A stretch of DNA of 64,000 nt, taken from positions 274,450 to 338,449 of the forward strand of contig NZ_BMSE01000007.1 of NCBI RefSeq assembly GCF_014648995.1, read 5' to 3'. The translations under genes were made by a program, and so were the position numbers. How positions within the stretch are numbered: position 1 is the first letter of the stretch; the number at the start of each line of letters is the position of its first letter. The DNA comes from Streptomyces massasporeus (GTDB taxonomy: Bacteria; Actinomycetota; Actinomycetes; Streptomycetales; Streptomycetaceae). Below, in pieces: positions 9,204-18,801 of this stretch. Below the pieces are notes generated by a model. It was not told where the DNA came from. It was given only the letters and a program-made list of their open reading frames with translations, and ran no database searches.

Positions 9204-9237
9204 GGGCCGCGCCCCCGGTCACCCGGGAACGCGGCCC
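9204..9237. terminator. Hairpin between convergent genes
   Basis: GGGCCGCG at 9204-9211 pairs with CGCGGCCC at 9230-9237, and inner bases can pair further. It lies between the stops of the solute-binding gene and acnA, so it could end transcripts from both sides. There is no T-run, as is common for Streptomyces terminators. Confidence 0.6.
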
Positions 9238-9259
9238 TCGAACTGCCGTGGCGGTCCGC

Positions 9260-11977
<2,718 letters not shown>

Positions 11978-12045
11978 GACAGTCTCCTTCATTGATGTGC
12001 GCGTACCACCACGATCCTGCCGCCACGGCATCTTGGCCGATCCGC

Positions 12046-12076
12046 TAAGGTAAGGCTAAGTTAGGTAACCCTTACC
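12046..12076 (-). promoter_or_regulatory. Iron-box-like sequences upstream of acnA
   Basis: Bases 12046-12064 match the actinobacterial DmdR/IdeR iron-box consensus TTAGGTTAGGCTAACCTAA at 14 of 19 positions. An overlapping palindrome GGTAA-CCC-TTACC occupies 12064-12076. Overlapping half-sites are typical of IdeR-family repressors binding as two dimers. On the acnA strand the patch contains TAGCCT, which could serve as a -10 element. The assignment is an inference from consensus only. Confidence 0.5.
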
Positions 12077-12107
12077 GGGGTGGCGGCTGGAGTGCTCTCT
12101 CGGCAGA

Positions 12108-12125
12108 TATCTCGATGTCGAGATA
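12108..12125. promoter_or_regulatory. Palindrome TATCTCGA-TG-TCGAGATA, operator copy 1
   Basis: Eight-base arms flank two bases. The core ATCTC-N6-GAGAT followed by AAC recurs at 12499-12517 in front of the XRE-MurA gene, so one regulator probably binds both. This copy lies about 117 bases before the DUF4236 gene. Confidence 0.65.
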
Positions 12126-12241
12126 ACTCTAGTACACGAGCGCCGGATGGTCATGCCCCGGCGTCCGCCCGTGCGGTCATGCGCGCCCTTTTCCGGGGTA
12201 TCCGAACCGGGTACCCACGTACGACGGAGGAGGAGACAGGC

Positions 12242-12442
12242 ATGCCGCTCACGTTCCGCAAGAGTTTCCGGATCCTTCCGGGGGTGCGTCTGAACATCAA
12301 CAAGCGCTCCTGGTCCATCACCACCGGCGGCGGAAAGAACGGCCCGCGCTACACCCGCAGCAGCACAGGACGTCGTACGACATCGATGGATCTGCCCGGA
12401 CCTTTCGGATGGCGGCGCACCACGAAAGCGCGTCGACACTGA
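12242..12442 (+). CDS. DUF4236 small protein
   Basis: This 66-residue basic protein begins MPLTFRKSFRILPGVRLNIN and carries the DUF4236 pattern: FRKS, PGVRLNINK, a W/S-I-T-T-GG turn, and a LPG near the end (DLPGPFGWR). The family is widespread and of unknown function; members are usually short beta-rich domains. The ATG follows a clear GGAGGAGG ribosome binding site at about 12224-12231. It stands alone between divergent acnA and the XRE-MurA gene, and an operator-like palindrome precedes it at 12108-12125. Confidence 0.8.
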   Translation: MPLTFRKSFRILPGVRLNINKRSWSITTGGGKNGPRYTRSSTGRRTTSMDLPGPFGWRRTTKARRH

Positions 12443-12498
12443 GCCCACCGGGCGGGCTTGACGTCCCGTCACCCGTTCGGACCCCCCGGTCGGGTGAC

Positions 12499-12519
12499 AT
12501 CTCATATCTGAGATAACCT
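12499..12519 (+). promoter_or_regulatory. Operator copy 2 overlapping a leaderless -10 element
   Basis: ATCTC-N6-GAGAT spans 12499-12514. TAACCT at 12514-12519 matches the actinobacterial -10 pattern TANNNT and ends 7 bases before the ATG at 12527. There is no ribosome binding site, so the transcript probably starts at or next to the A of ATG. Confidence 0.6.
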
Positions 12520-12526
12520 CAGTCCC

Positions 12527-14056
12527 ATGGCAGACGACTACCTCGTACGCATCGGCAAGCTCATCCGTGACGCCCGGCAGCACCGGGGCTGGACTCAGTC
12601 GCAGCTGGCGGAGGCGCTCGGCACCAGCCAGAGCGCCGTCAACCGGATCGAGCGGGGCAACCAGAACATCAGCCTTGAGATGATCGCGCGCATCGGGGAG
12701 GCCCTCGACAGCGAGATCGTGTCCCTCGGCTACGCCGGTCCGATGCATCTGCGCGTGGTCGGCGGGCGCCGGCTGTCCGGTGCCATCGACGTGAAGACGA
12801 GCAAGAACGCGTGCGTGGCACTGCTGTGCGCCTCACTGCTCAACGAGGGGCGCACGGTGCTGCGCCGCGTCGCCCGCATCGAGGAGGTGTACCGCCTCCT
12901 CGAGGTGCTCGGCTCCATCGGTGTGCGCACCCGGTGGATCAACGACGGTGTCGACCTGGAGATCGTGCCGTCGGCCGAGCTCGACCTGGAGGCGATCGAC
13001 GCGGACGCGGCCCGCCGCACCCGCTCCATCATCATGTTCCTCGGCCCGCTGCTGCACCGCATGGACTCGTTCAAGCTGCCGTACGCGGGCGGCTGCGACC
13101 TCGGTACGCGCACCATCGAGCCGCACATGATCGCGCTGCGCCGGTTCGGCCTGGACATCGCCGCCACCGAGGGCCAGTACCACGCCCAGGTGGACCGCGC
13201 GGTCAGCCCCGACCGTCCGATCGTCCTGACCGAGCGCGGCGACACGGTGACCGAGAACGCGCTGCTCGCGGCCGCCCGGCACGACGGCATCACCGTCATC
13301 CGCAACGCCTCGTCCAACTACATGGTCCAGGACCTCTGCTTCTTCCTCGAGGCGCTCGGCGTCAAGGTCGACGGCGTCGGCACCACCACCCTCACCGTGC
13401 ACGGTGTGCCCACCATCGACGTCGACGTGGACTACTCCCCCTCCGAGGACCCGGTCGAGGCGATGAGCCTGGTCGCGGCGGCCGTGGTCACCGAGTCGGA
13501 GCTGACGGTGCGCCGGGTGCCGATCGAGTTCCTGGAGATCGAGCTGGCGGTCCTCGAGGAGATGGGCCTCGACCACGACCGCACGCCCGAGTACTTCGCC
13601 GACAACGGCCGCACCCGGCTGGTGGACCTCACCGTCCGGCCCTCCAAGCTGGAGGCGCCGATCGACAAGATCCACCCCATGCCGTTCCCCGGCCTGAACA
13701 TCGACAACGTCCCGTTCTTCGCGGCCATCGCGGCGGTCGCCCAGGGCCAGTCCCTCATCCACGACTGGGTCTACGACAACCGCGCCATCTACCTGACCGA
13801 CCTGAACCGCCTCGGCGGCCGGCTCCAGCTCCTCGACCCCCACCGCGTCCTGGTCGAGGGCCCGACCCGCTGGCGCGCCGCCGAGATGATGTGCCCGCCG
13901 GCGCTGCGCCCGGCGGTGGTCGTCCTGCTGGCGATGATGGCGGCCGAGGGCACGTCGGTGCTGCGCAACGTGTACGTCATCAACCGGGGTTACGAGGAGC
14001 TGGCGGAGCGGCTGAACTCGGTGGGGGCGCAGATCGAGACGTTCCGGGACATCTGA
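12527..14056 (+). CDS. XRE-type HTH fused to MurA-like enolpyruvyl transferase
   Basis: This 509-residue protein joins a helix-turn-helix domain (about residues 8-62, WTQSQLAEALGTSQSAVNRIERG) to a full MurA/EPSP-synthase fold. The enzyme part keeps the substrate-binding Lys93-Asn94 pair (TSKNA) and the catalytic cysteine Cys190 (AGGCDLG), so enolpyruvyl transfer to UDP-GlcNAc is plausible. The HTH suggests that it also binds DNA, perhaps linking cell-wall precursor levels to transcription. Translation looks leaderless, and an operator-like palindrome overlaps the promoter, so the protein may regulate itself. The final codons and stop lie inside a 15-bp sequence that is repeated 40.9 kb downstream at the far edge of the defence island. 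Confidence 0.88.
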   Translation: MADDYLVRIGKLIRDARQHRGWTQSQLAEALGTSQSAVNRIERGNQNISLEMIARIGEALDSEIVSLGYAGPMHLRVVGGRRLSGAIDVKTSKNACVALLCASLLNEGRTVLRRVARIEEVYRLLEVLGSIGVRTRWINDGVDLEIVPSAELDLEAIDADAARRTRSIIMFLGPLLHRMDSFKLPYAGGCDLGTRTIEPHMIALRRFGLDIAATEGQYHAQVDRAVSPDRPIVLTERGDTVTENALLAAARHDGITVIRNASSNYMVQDLCFFLEALGVKVDGVGTTTLTVHGVPTIDVDVDYSPSEDPVEAMSLVAAAVVTESELTVRRVPIEFLEIELAVLEEMGLDHDRTPEYFADNGRTRLVDLTVRPSKLEAPIDKIHPMPFPGLNIDNVPFFAAIAAVAQGQSLIHDWVYDNRAIYLTDLNRLGGRLQLLDPHRVLVEGPTRWRAAEMMCPPALRPAVVVLLAMMAAEGTSVLRNVYVINRGYEELAERLNSVGAQIETFRDI

Positions 14057-14058
14057 GC
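14044..14058. repeat. Left copy of 15-bp direct repeat (att-like), overlapping gene end
   Basis: CCGGGACATCTGAGC covers the last codons and stop of the XRE-MurA gene. An identical copy lies at 54924-54938. Position at a gene 3' end and identity of the copies fit attL/attR of an integrated element, although no integrase gene is recognised between them. Confidence 0.7.
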
Positions 14059-14158
14059 GGTGAGGCTGCCGGGCTCATTTCGACCTGCACTGCTGCGCGT
14101 CTGAAAGGGTCCGGCAGAACGCGCCCACGACCCGACCTGCGTGCCGGCAGAGTCTCGG

Positions 14159-14854
14159 CTACTCCTGCCCGGCCCGCGGCGACGGCCTGTACGCCGCGCT
14201 CGGCTGGGCGAGCCGGTCGGCGAGGTGGGCGAGCCAGCCGCTCGGGGCGTACGGGGCCGGGGGGTCGACCTCCATGCCCAGTTCTGCGACAGCCAGGGCA
14301 CAGTCGGACTCGTCGAGACTGAGGGCGAGGAATTCGTGAAGCTCGCCGACGAGGCGGGCGACGAGTTGCGGGTCGGTGGAGGTCCGGTAGTCGGCGACGG
14401 CCGCGTCATGGTCCTCGAACTCGTCGGGCATGTCCTGCGAGAACCACCCGCCGAGGAACTGACCGAGCTCCGGGAACCGGGCGTGCCACTCCCAGTGGGT
14501 GACGGGCACAGCGGGCGGCGGCACCTCACCCTTCTCGATGCTGCGCCTGATGTGGGCACCGATCGTGTGCAGCCACTCCTGCACTTCTCCCTCGGGCAGG
14601 CCCACGTCGGGGATGGCGTAGAACTCGCCCAGCCGCTGCCTCAGCCGTCCGGGCGGGTTCTCGGCGTACTCCCGCACCTGCCGCTCGGCGACAGCAAGAG
14701 CCCAGGGACGGGTGTGCCACGTTTGCCGGAGGTAGGCCGTCAAGGCTTGGCCGGGTGCGTCCGGCGTGTCGTCCGCCGACTGCCCGGCATAGGCACGGAT
14801 CACTTGGTCCAGTTCGCCGTAACGGCGGTCGTGTTCGAGGGGGCTCAGGGGCAC
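14159..14854 (-). CDS. CDI-type immunity protein partnering the truncated toxin module
   Basis: This 231-residue protein probably neutralises an RNase A-like toxin. Its second half (about 115-215) carries the contact-dependent growth inhibition immunity pattern, HWEWHARFPELGQFLGGWFSQD followed by acidic helices. The first half is a less recognisable helical domain that may be a second immunity-like unit. It begins at GTG 14854 with no clear ribosome binding site, 37 bases after the orphan toxin fragment. It is the last gene of the leftward toxin operon. Because its apparent toxin partner looks inactive, it may protect against neighbours' toxins. The gene converges on the XRE-MurA gene across the island edge. 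Confidence 0.65.
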   Translation of the reverse strand: MPLSPLEHDRRYGELDQVIRAYAGQSADDTPDAPGQALTAYLRQTWHTRPWALAVAERQVREYAENPPGRLRQRLGEFYAIPDVGLPEGEVQEWLHTIGAHIRRSIEKGEVPPPAVPVTHWEWHARFPELGQFLGGWFSQDMPDEFEDHDAAVADYRTSTDPQLVARLVGELHEFLALSLDESDCALAVAELGMEVDPPAPYAPSGWLAHLADRLAQPSAAYRPSPRAGQE

Positions 14855-14891
14855 GGGGAAAGACTTTCATGGATGACCAGCGGCGGATGCG

Positions 14892-15230
14892 CTAGAGATA
14901 GACGGGGAACGTGGCATGGACGACGAAGCCGTGCGGGGCTGACACGTCCCGCCTGAGCACGACGCGCGCGGCACGCACGTCGACGGGCTCCCGCCCCGCC
15001 AGCATCATCGCCTGCAACAGCACCCGGCCGATGGGGTCGGGCCGCGTAGGCCAGGACGCCTCGATGGTCAGCCGGGGCCGCGTGCCCTGGGCGAGCCAGC
15101 GGTGGATGAGCTGCTCGTTGGCGGTGACGACCTGCTGCGTGGCCCACTGGGCGGTCTCTCGGTCGGGGTAGGTGGCGGACCGGTTCCGGGACGGCATGGC
15201 GGAGAGGACCTCTGAAGTGTTTGGGGTCAT
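14892..15230 (-). CDS. Truncated orphan RNase A-like toxin module
   Basis: This 112-residue product resembles the C-terminal three quarters of the CdiA-CT RNase A-like toxin domain found in the neighbouring toxin. NRSATYPDRETAQWATQQVV aligns with SASTYKDLASAQRLTQGAL, and VRAARVVLRRD plus FVVHATFPV align with VHSVQVALKYK plus FVVVTSYPV. The catalytic-His segment (KHIG in the upstream toxin) is missing, and the Thr/Tyr of TSYP are replaced by Ala and Phe. The ATG at 15230 overlaps the preceding immunity gene's TGA by 4 bases, so translation is coupled. It looks like a displaced, probably inactive cassette of the kind found downstream of polymorphic toxin genes. Confidence 0.65.
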   Translation of the reverse strand: MTPNTSEVLSAMPSRNRSATYPDRETAQWATQQVVTANEQLIHRWLAQGTRPRLTIEASWPTRPDPIGRVLLQAMMLAGREPVDVRAARVVLRRDVSAPHGFVVHATFPVYL

Positions 15231-15934
15231 GACGGGGCGGTGTGCTCCCGCTGCATGTGGTCGTCGACGGCCTGGAGGAGGAGACGCAGCGCCTGGGGGG
15301 TCGCCCACTCGACGACGGGGGACAGGCGGTCCTCCATTGCCTGCTCCCCCGGGAAGAGCACGAGGGCGGACTGGGCCTCGGCTGCGAGCGGGGCGAGGAA
15401 CTCGCCGCAGTAGGGATGCTCGGAATCGACCGCGGCCTGAAGGGAATCCTGAAGGGTCGCGTATTCCCCGTCGTACACCCAGTTGACCCCGAACCCGGAG
15501 AGCCGGGGAAATCTGACGTCGACTTCCCAACGGGACAACGGGAGCTCGTCGTAATCGGCCTGCGAGTTCTGGGCCAGGGTCCGGATCGTGCTCGCCAGCG
15601 AGTGCAGGTACGCGGCGGCGTCCGTTCCGGCGCCGGCTCGTTCCAGGAGGTCATGGAACTCCTGCGGCGCGGCTTCCGCGTCTTCGGCGCAGAGACCGGC
15701 GACATGGTCGAGCAGCGCGGTCACGGTTTCGACGGGACACACCCACTCCGTCGCAACGGTTGCGTGCGTGGTCCTGATGAAACGCCGAAGTTCGGCCTCG
15801 AGTGAAAGCGTTCCCTCGGAGTCCCGCACCGCGGCGGCGAGCTCCAGGACCCTCCTCATCGGACCGTCGATGAAGAGACGTGTGGTGTGCACTACCAAGC
15901 TGTCACCGTCTTCATTGCCACGAACATGAACCAC
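15227..15934 (-). CDS. Putative immunity protein for the RNase A-like toxin
   Basis: This 235-residue protein lies 19 bases after the toxin stop, the usual place for a cognate immunity gene. It starts at GTG 15934 with AAGG about 9 bases upstream. The region SRWEVDVRFPRLSGFGVNW (about 130-150) faintly parallels the WEWHARFPELGQFLGG stretch of the second immunity protein, but the rest differs, as expected for immunity proteins that match different toxins. There is no signal peptide or membrane segment, so it should act in the cytoplasm. I know of no named family for its first half, so the assignment rests mainly on context. Confidence 0.55.
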   Translation of the reverse strand: MVHVRGNEDGDSLVVHTTRLFIDGPMRRVLELAAAVRDSEGTLSLEAELRRFIRTTHATVATEWVCPVETVTALLDHVAGLCAEDAEAAPQEFHDLLERAGAGTDAAAYLHSLASTIRTLAQNSQADYDELPLSRWEVDVRFPRLSGFGVNWVYDGEYATLQDSLQAAVDSEHPYCGEFLAPLAAEAQSALVLFPGEQAMEDRLSPVVEWATPQALRLLLQAVDDHMQREHTAPS

Positions 15935-15953
15935 GAACGAACCTTACGATCTA

Positions 15954-17681
15954 CTAAGGACTGACAGGGTACGAGGTGACGACGACGAAGGGCGGGTCAA
16001 TACCCCTCTTGTACTTCAGGGCGACCTGCACGGAATGCACCTCGCTTGCCGAGGCGTTCATACCGTGCGAGGTGTAGTCACCGCGTTCCACGGTGCGACC
16101 GGTCACCTCGCTCACGGTGAGTTTGAGAGCCGGGTCCAGTTTGGAGTTGTCGGGGTTCCAGTTCGGGTTGTTGGCCATCCGCCTCTCCACCCTCTTGATC
16201 CAGTCCTCGACGCGCTGGGCGTTGTTGATGTCGTCGAGTGCCCCCTGCGTCAGACGCTGCGCGGACGCCAGATCCTTGTACGTGGAGGCCGACGGGGCGT
16301 TCCCCTGGTCCCGCAGGCGCTGCTTCAGCTGGTCGTCGCTGAGCCCGATGTGCTTGTCGACACCGTGGCTCCCATGAATGCCTTCCTGGCCGGCCAGGTC
16401 CAGTGGATAGAAATGGTTCTTGGGATCCTCTCCCGGGACCGTGTATGTGTGCTCGGTCCTGAACTCGTTCAGTGCCCGGGCGCCGAACGCCTGCGCGCGC
16501 GCCTCTTCGGCGTGGAAGGTCGGCGCACTGCGATATGCCTCGTCCAACGGTCTTACCAGCGCATCGAGACGAGGCACCAGCGCGTTGACCCGCCGGTTGT
16601 ATTCGGTGACGATCGCGTTGAGCCGACCGGTGTCGAGGTTGAGGACGATGCCCGCGCCGAGCTGTCCCGCTCCCTTGGCGACCCCCTTCACCACACCCTT
16701 GAGGAGGCCCTTGACGTCGTCCATCCCGACACCGTCCTTGAGGTTCACCTCCACCTTGGGGATCGCCTCCCGGATCGCGTCCACGTAGACGTCCCACACC
16801 TCGCGATTGAGGTAGACGGCTGCTTCGGCGAAGTCGTACAGCAGGTCGCCGACCTTCTGGGCGGTGTCGAACAGCACCGTCATCACTGGGTGCGAGGAGG
16901 TCTGCGACGAGGCCGAGTCGTGCTTCCACTCGTAGCCTTCACGGCTCGTGCCCCACGCGGTCGTCCCCCACAGAGCGCTGCAGAACTGCCGCATGGCGTC
17001 GTGCCATTCGCTGTTGCTCTGCTTCGTGATGCTGCTGATGTGTCCGGTCAGCGCGGTCTCGGACATCGACAGCGTCGAGGTCGTCGCCATCCACGCCTGG
17101 GACAGCGAACTGAGATAGTGCTGCTGCGGGTAAGGGTAGACCTCTGCGACCTTCCCCATACGGAAGGCGTGTTTCACGATGGGGCGCAGGACCTCGCGGA
17201 CGGGCTCCGGCACCCACTCCAGGAGGGTGCGGATGATGTCGTCGCCCCCGTCGTCATCACCCCACTTGAGGTTGGGTACGGGGCCGTAGGCCGGAGCTCT
17301 GTCGATCACCTGCGGCGATGGCTGAGTGACCGCCCTCGTTCGCCCGGAGGGATCGTTGGCCGCCTCCGCCGTCGCGTAGTTGTTGGCCGTCGTGGTGAAG
17401 CCGACCGCCACTCCGCCGATACTCACGACACTCTTGGCCCACACCTCGAGGAAGCGGTTGCCCACTTTGATGTACGAGGTCGCGAACGCCTGCGGAGCGG
17501 TTCCGTAACCGCCGGCGTCCGGGTACTTGTTCAGCTCGTCCATAAGGGTCTTAGCGCCCTTGTCCATCGGCGTCTGCTGGGCGGCGACCCCCGCCGACAC
17601 CCGGTGGAGGTCGGACGGCTTGACATCGATGGTGCCGTTCTGTCCTCCGGGCGCTTGCGCACCCGGCTGTGTGCCGGCCAT
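15954..17681 (-). CDS. Type VII-secreted polymorphic toxin with RNase A-like C-terminus
   Basis: This 575-residue protein has a long helical N-terminal region resembling WXG/EspB-like secreted proteins and, from about residue 437, a bacterial RNase A-like toxin domain. The toxin domain shows HGVDKHIGLSDDQL with candidate catalytic His444, Arg in KQRLRDQ, STYKDLASAQ, and the terminal VVVTSYPV with Thr569 and Tyr571. By analogy with CdiA-CT of Yersinia kristensenii it would degrade RNA in a target cell. The ATG at 17681 shares one base with the stop of the upstream WXG100 gene, so the two are made together. Immunity follows directly downstream. There is no Sec signal, which fits export by an ESX machine encoded elsewhere. 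Confidence 0.75.
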   Translation of the reverse strand: MAGTQPGAQAPGGQNGTIDVKPSDLHRVSAGVAAQQTPMDKGAKTLMDELNKYPDAGGYGTAPQAFATSYIKVGNRFLEVWAKSVVSIGGVAVGFTTTANNYATAEAANDPSGRTRAVTQPSPQVIDRAPAYGPVPNLKWGDDDGGDDIIRTLLEWVPEPVREVLRPIVKHAFRMGKVAEVYPYPQQHYLSSLSQAWMATTSTLSMSETALTGHISSITKQSNSEWHDAMRQFCSALWGTTAWGTSREGYEWKHDSASSQTSSHPVMTVLFDTAQKVGDLLYDFAEAAVYLNREVWDVYVDAIREAIPKVEVNLKDGVGMDDVKGLLKGVVKGVAKGAGQLGAGIVLNLDTGRLNAIVTEYNRRVNALVPRLDALVRPLDEAYRSAPTFHAEEARAQAFGARALNEFRTEHTYTVPGEDPKNHFYPLDLAGQEGIHGSHGVDKHIGLSDDQLKQRLRDQGNAPSASTYKDLASAQRLTQGALDDINNAQRVEDWIKRVERRMANNPNWNPDNSKLDPALKLTVSEVTGRTVERGDYTSHGMNASASEVHSVQVALKYKRGIDPPFVVVTSYPVSP

Positions 17682-17995
17682 CAGGGCGCACCCCAGCCCC
17701 GCAGCACGGCCTGATGTGCGGCCGTGTAATTGACGTGAGAGGTGGTCGCACAGGCGTGAAGCCACTTCTGCGCCGCCTGCAGGTCCTGCGCCGAGCGGCC
17801 CCAATCGTCGAGTTTGTCGACGAAGACTTCGCGGGCCTCGCCTTCCCAGGACAGCACGACCGGGACAGCACGGTCGTAGAGATCGTCGAGCCTGTCGTTC
17901 AACTTCTTGAGGATGTCCTCCAATTCGCCGGCGAGTTCGCGGAGACCGGCGAGGGACACGGTGATGTGGTCGTCATACGACGGCCCGGTCGTCAT
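17681..17995 (-). CDS. WXG100-family small protein
   Basis: This 104-residue helical-hairpin protein carries the turn motif SWEGEA (W-x-G) between two amphipathic helices, the signature of WXG100 proteins secreted by type VII systems. It begins MTTGPSYDDHITVSLAGL and its stop shares one base with the toxin start. It probably pairs with the toxin N-terminus or with the other WXG100 protein as a secretion partner. Confidence 0.78.
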   Translation of the reverse strand: MTTGPSYDDHITVSLAGLRELAGELEDILKKLNDRLDDLYDRAVPVVLSWEGEAREVFVDKLDDWGRSAQDLQAAQKWLHACATTSHVNYTAAHQAVLRGWGAP

Positions 17996-18043
17996 GAATC
18001 CCCGTTTCGTGTTCGGAACTGCGCTGTAAGGCCGGCCGCGGCG

Positions 18044-18475
18044 TCAGAACGAGTCGAGACTGCTGCGCCGACCGTCTGGCGCGCTGCCGGTCCCCGTGTC
18101 CGGGTTAGGGGTGGACAGCCGGTCGACCTCGCTGTTGACGTCCACCCGGACGCTGCGCATCTGCTGGAGCACATCCAGTTCCTTCTCCGTGAAACCGTCA
18201 CGACTCAGGCGAACGGCCTGCTCCAGGTGACGCATGACGTCCCTGATGCGTACGGCGTCCTCAGCGGCGGCCCGGTGGAACGCGCGGTACGCGGCCCCGG
18301 CCGGGCCACGCCAGCCCGCCTCCACGCGGTCGACGATCGCGTCCATGCGTCGGACCTGTCTGTCCAGGTGGTCCTGCATGTCATCGAGGTCCTCGGCGAG
18401 TTTGGTGAGGTTGTCCCGGGACACGCGCACATCGGGACCGTTTCCCTGCCCCGCCGCTGAGCCTGGTGTGCCCAT
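18044..18475 (-). CDS. WXG100-family protein with C-terminal extension
   Basis: This 143-residue protein has two helices joined by the GWRGPAG turn (about residues 55-60), the WXG100 hallmark. A third helix and a flexible Pro/Gly/Ser tail extend it beyond the usual 100 residues. It is the first gene of the leftward toxin operon and ends 48 bases before the next WXG100 gene. Together with that protein it may form the heterodimer that targets the toxin for export. Confidence 0.75.
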   Translation of the reverse strand: MGTPGSAAGQGNGPDVRVSRDNLTKLAEDLDDMQDHLDRQVRRMDAIVDRVEAGWRGPAGAAYRAFHRAAAEDAVRIRDVMRHLEQAVRLSRDGFTEKELDVLQQMRSVRVDVNSEVDRLSTPNPDTGTGSAPDGRRSSLDSF

Positions 18476-18801
18476 GCCGTACTACCCCCACCCCGTCGCT
18501 GCGGCCTCTCACGTCACATACGCAAGGTGATCGTACGAGGTGTAGCACTCTGTCGAGCGGGAGGCATCACGACCAGGCCGTACGTGGCCGAAAGAAGCCG
18601 GTGCCAGAACTCGTTGCCGAGGAGGCGGCCCGATCAGCCTCCGGCGCATCCGGTGAGCGCCACGGCCTGCCGCGTACACCGCGCCCGCATCACCCGTTGA
18701 CAGTGTCAACGTGAAGATGGGATGCTCGTCAACAGGTGAAGGTATACGCTCCCCACGGGATGTACCCACCTTGTATACGACGGGTGAGACGGGGAGGGCC
18801 A
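18476..18801. other. Divergent promoter region, toxin operon versus defence operon
   Basis: These 326 bases hold no convincing gene. They contain the perfect palindrome at 18696-18710, a further half-site GTCAACAGGT at 18728-18737, and two GTATAC hexamers at 18742 and 18773. Transcription of the WXG100 operon must begin here on the minus strand and the kinase-helicase operon on the plus strand. Confidence 0.6.
18696..18710. promoter_or_regulatory. Palindrome GTTGAC-AGT-GTCAAC (shared defence motif, site A)
   Basis: It is a perfect 6-3-6 inverted repeat, in fact 7-1-7. Near-copies occur at 45882-45896, 45933-45947 and 52893-52907, each in front of a defence operon. TTGACA within it could also act as a -35 element, with GATGCT at 18721-18726 as a weak -10. 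Confidence 0.6.
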
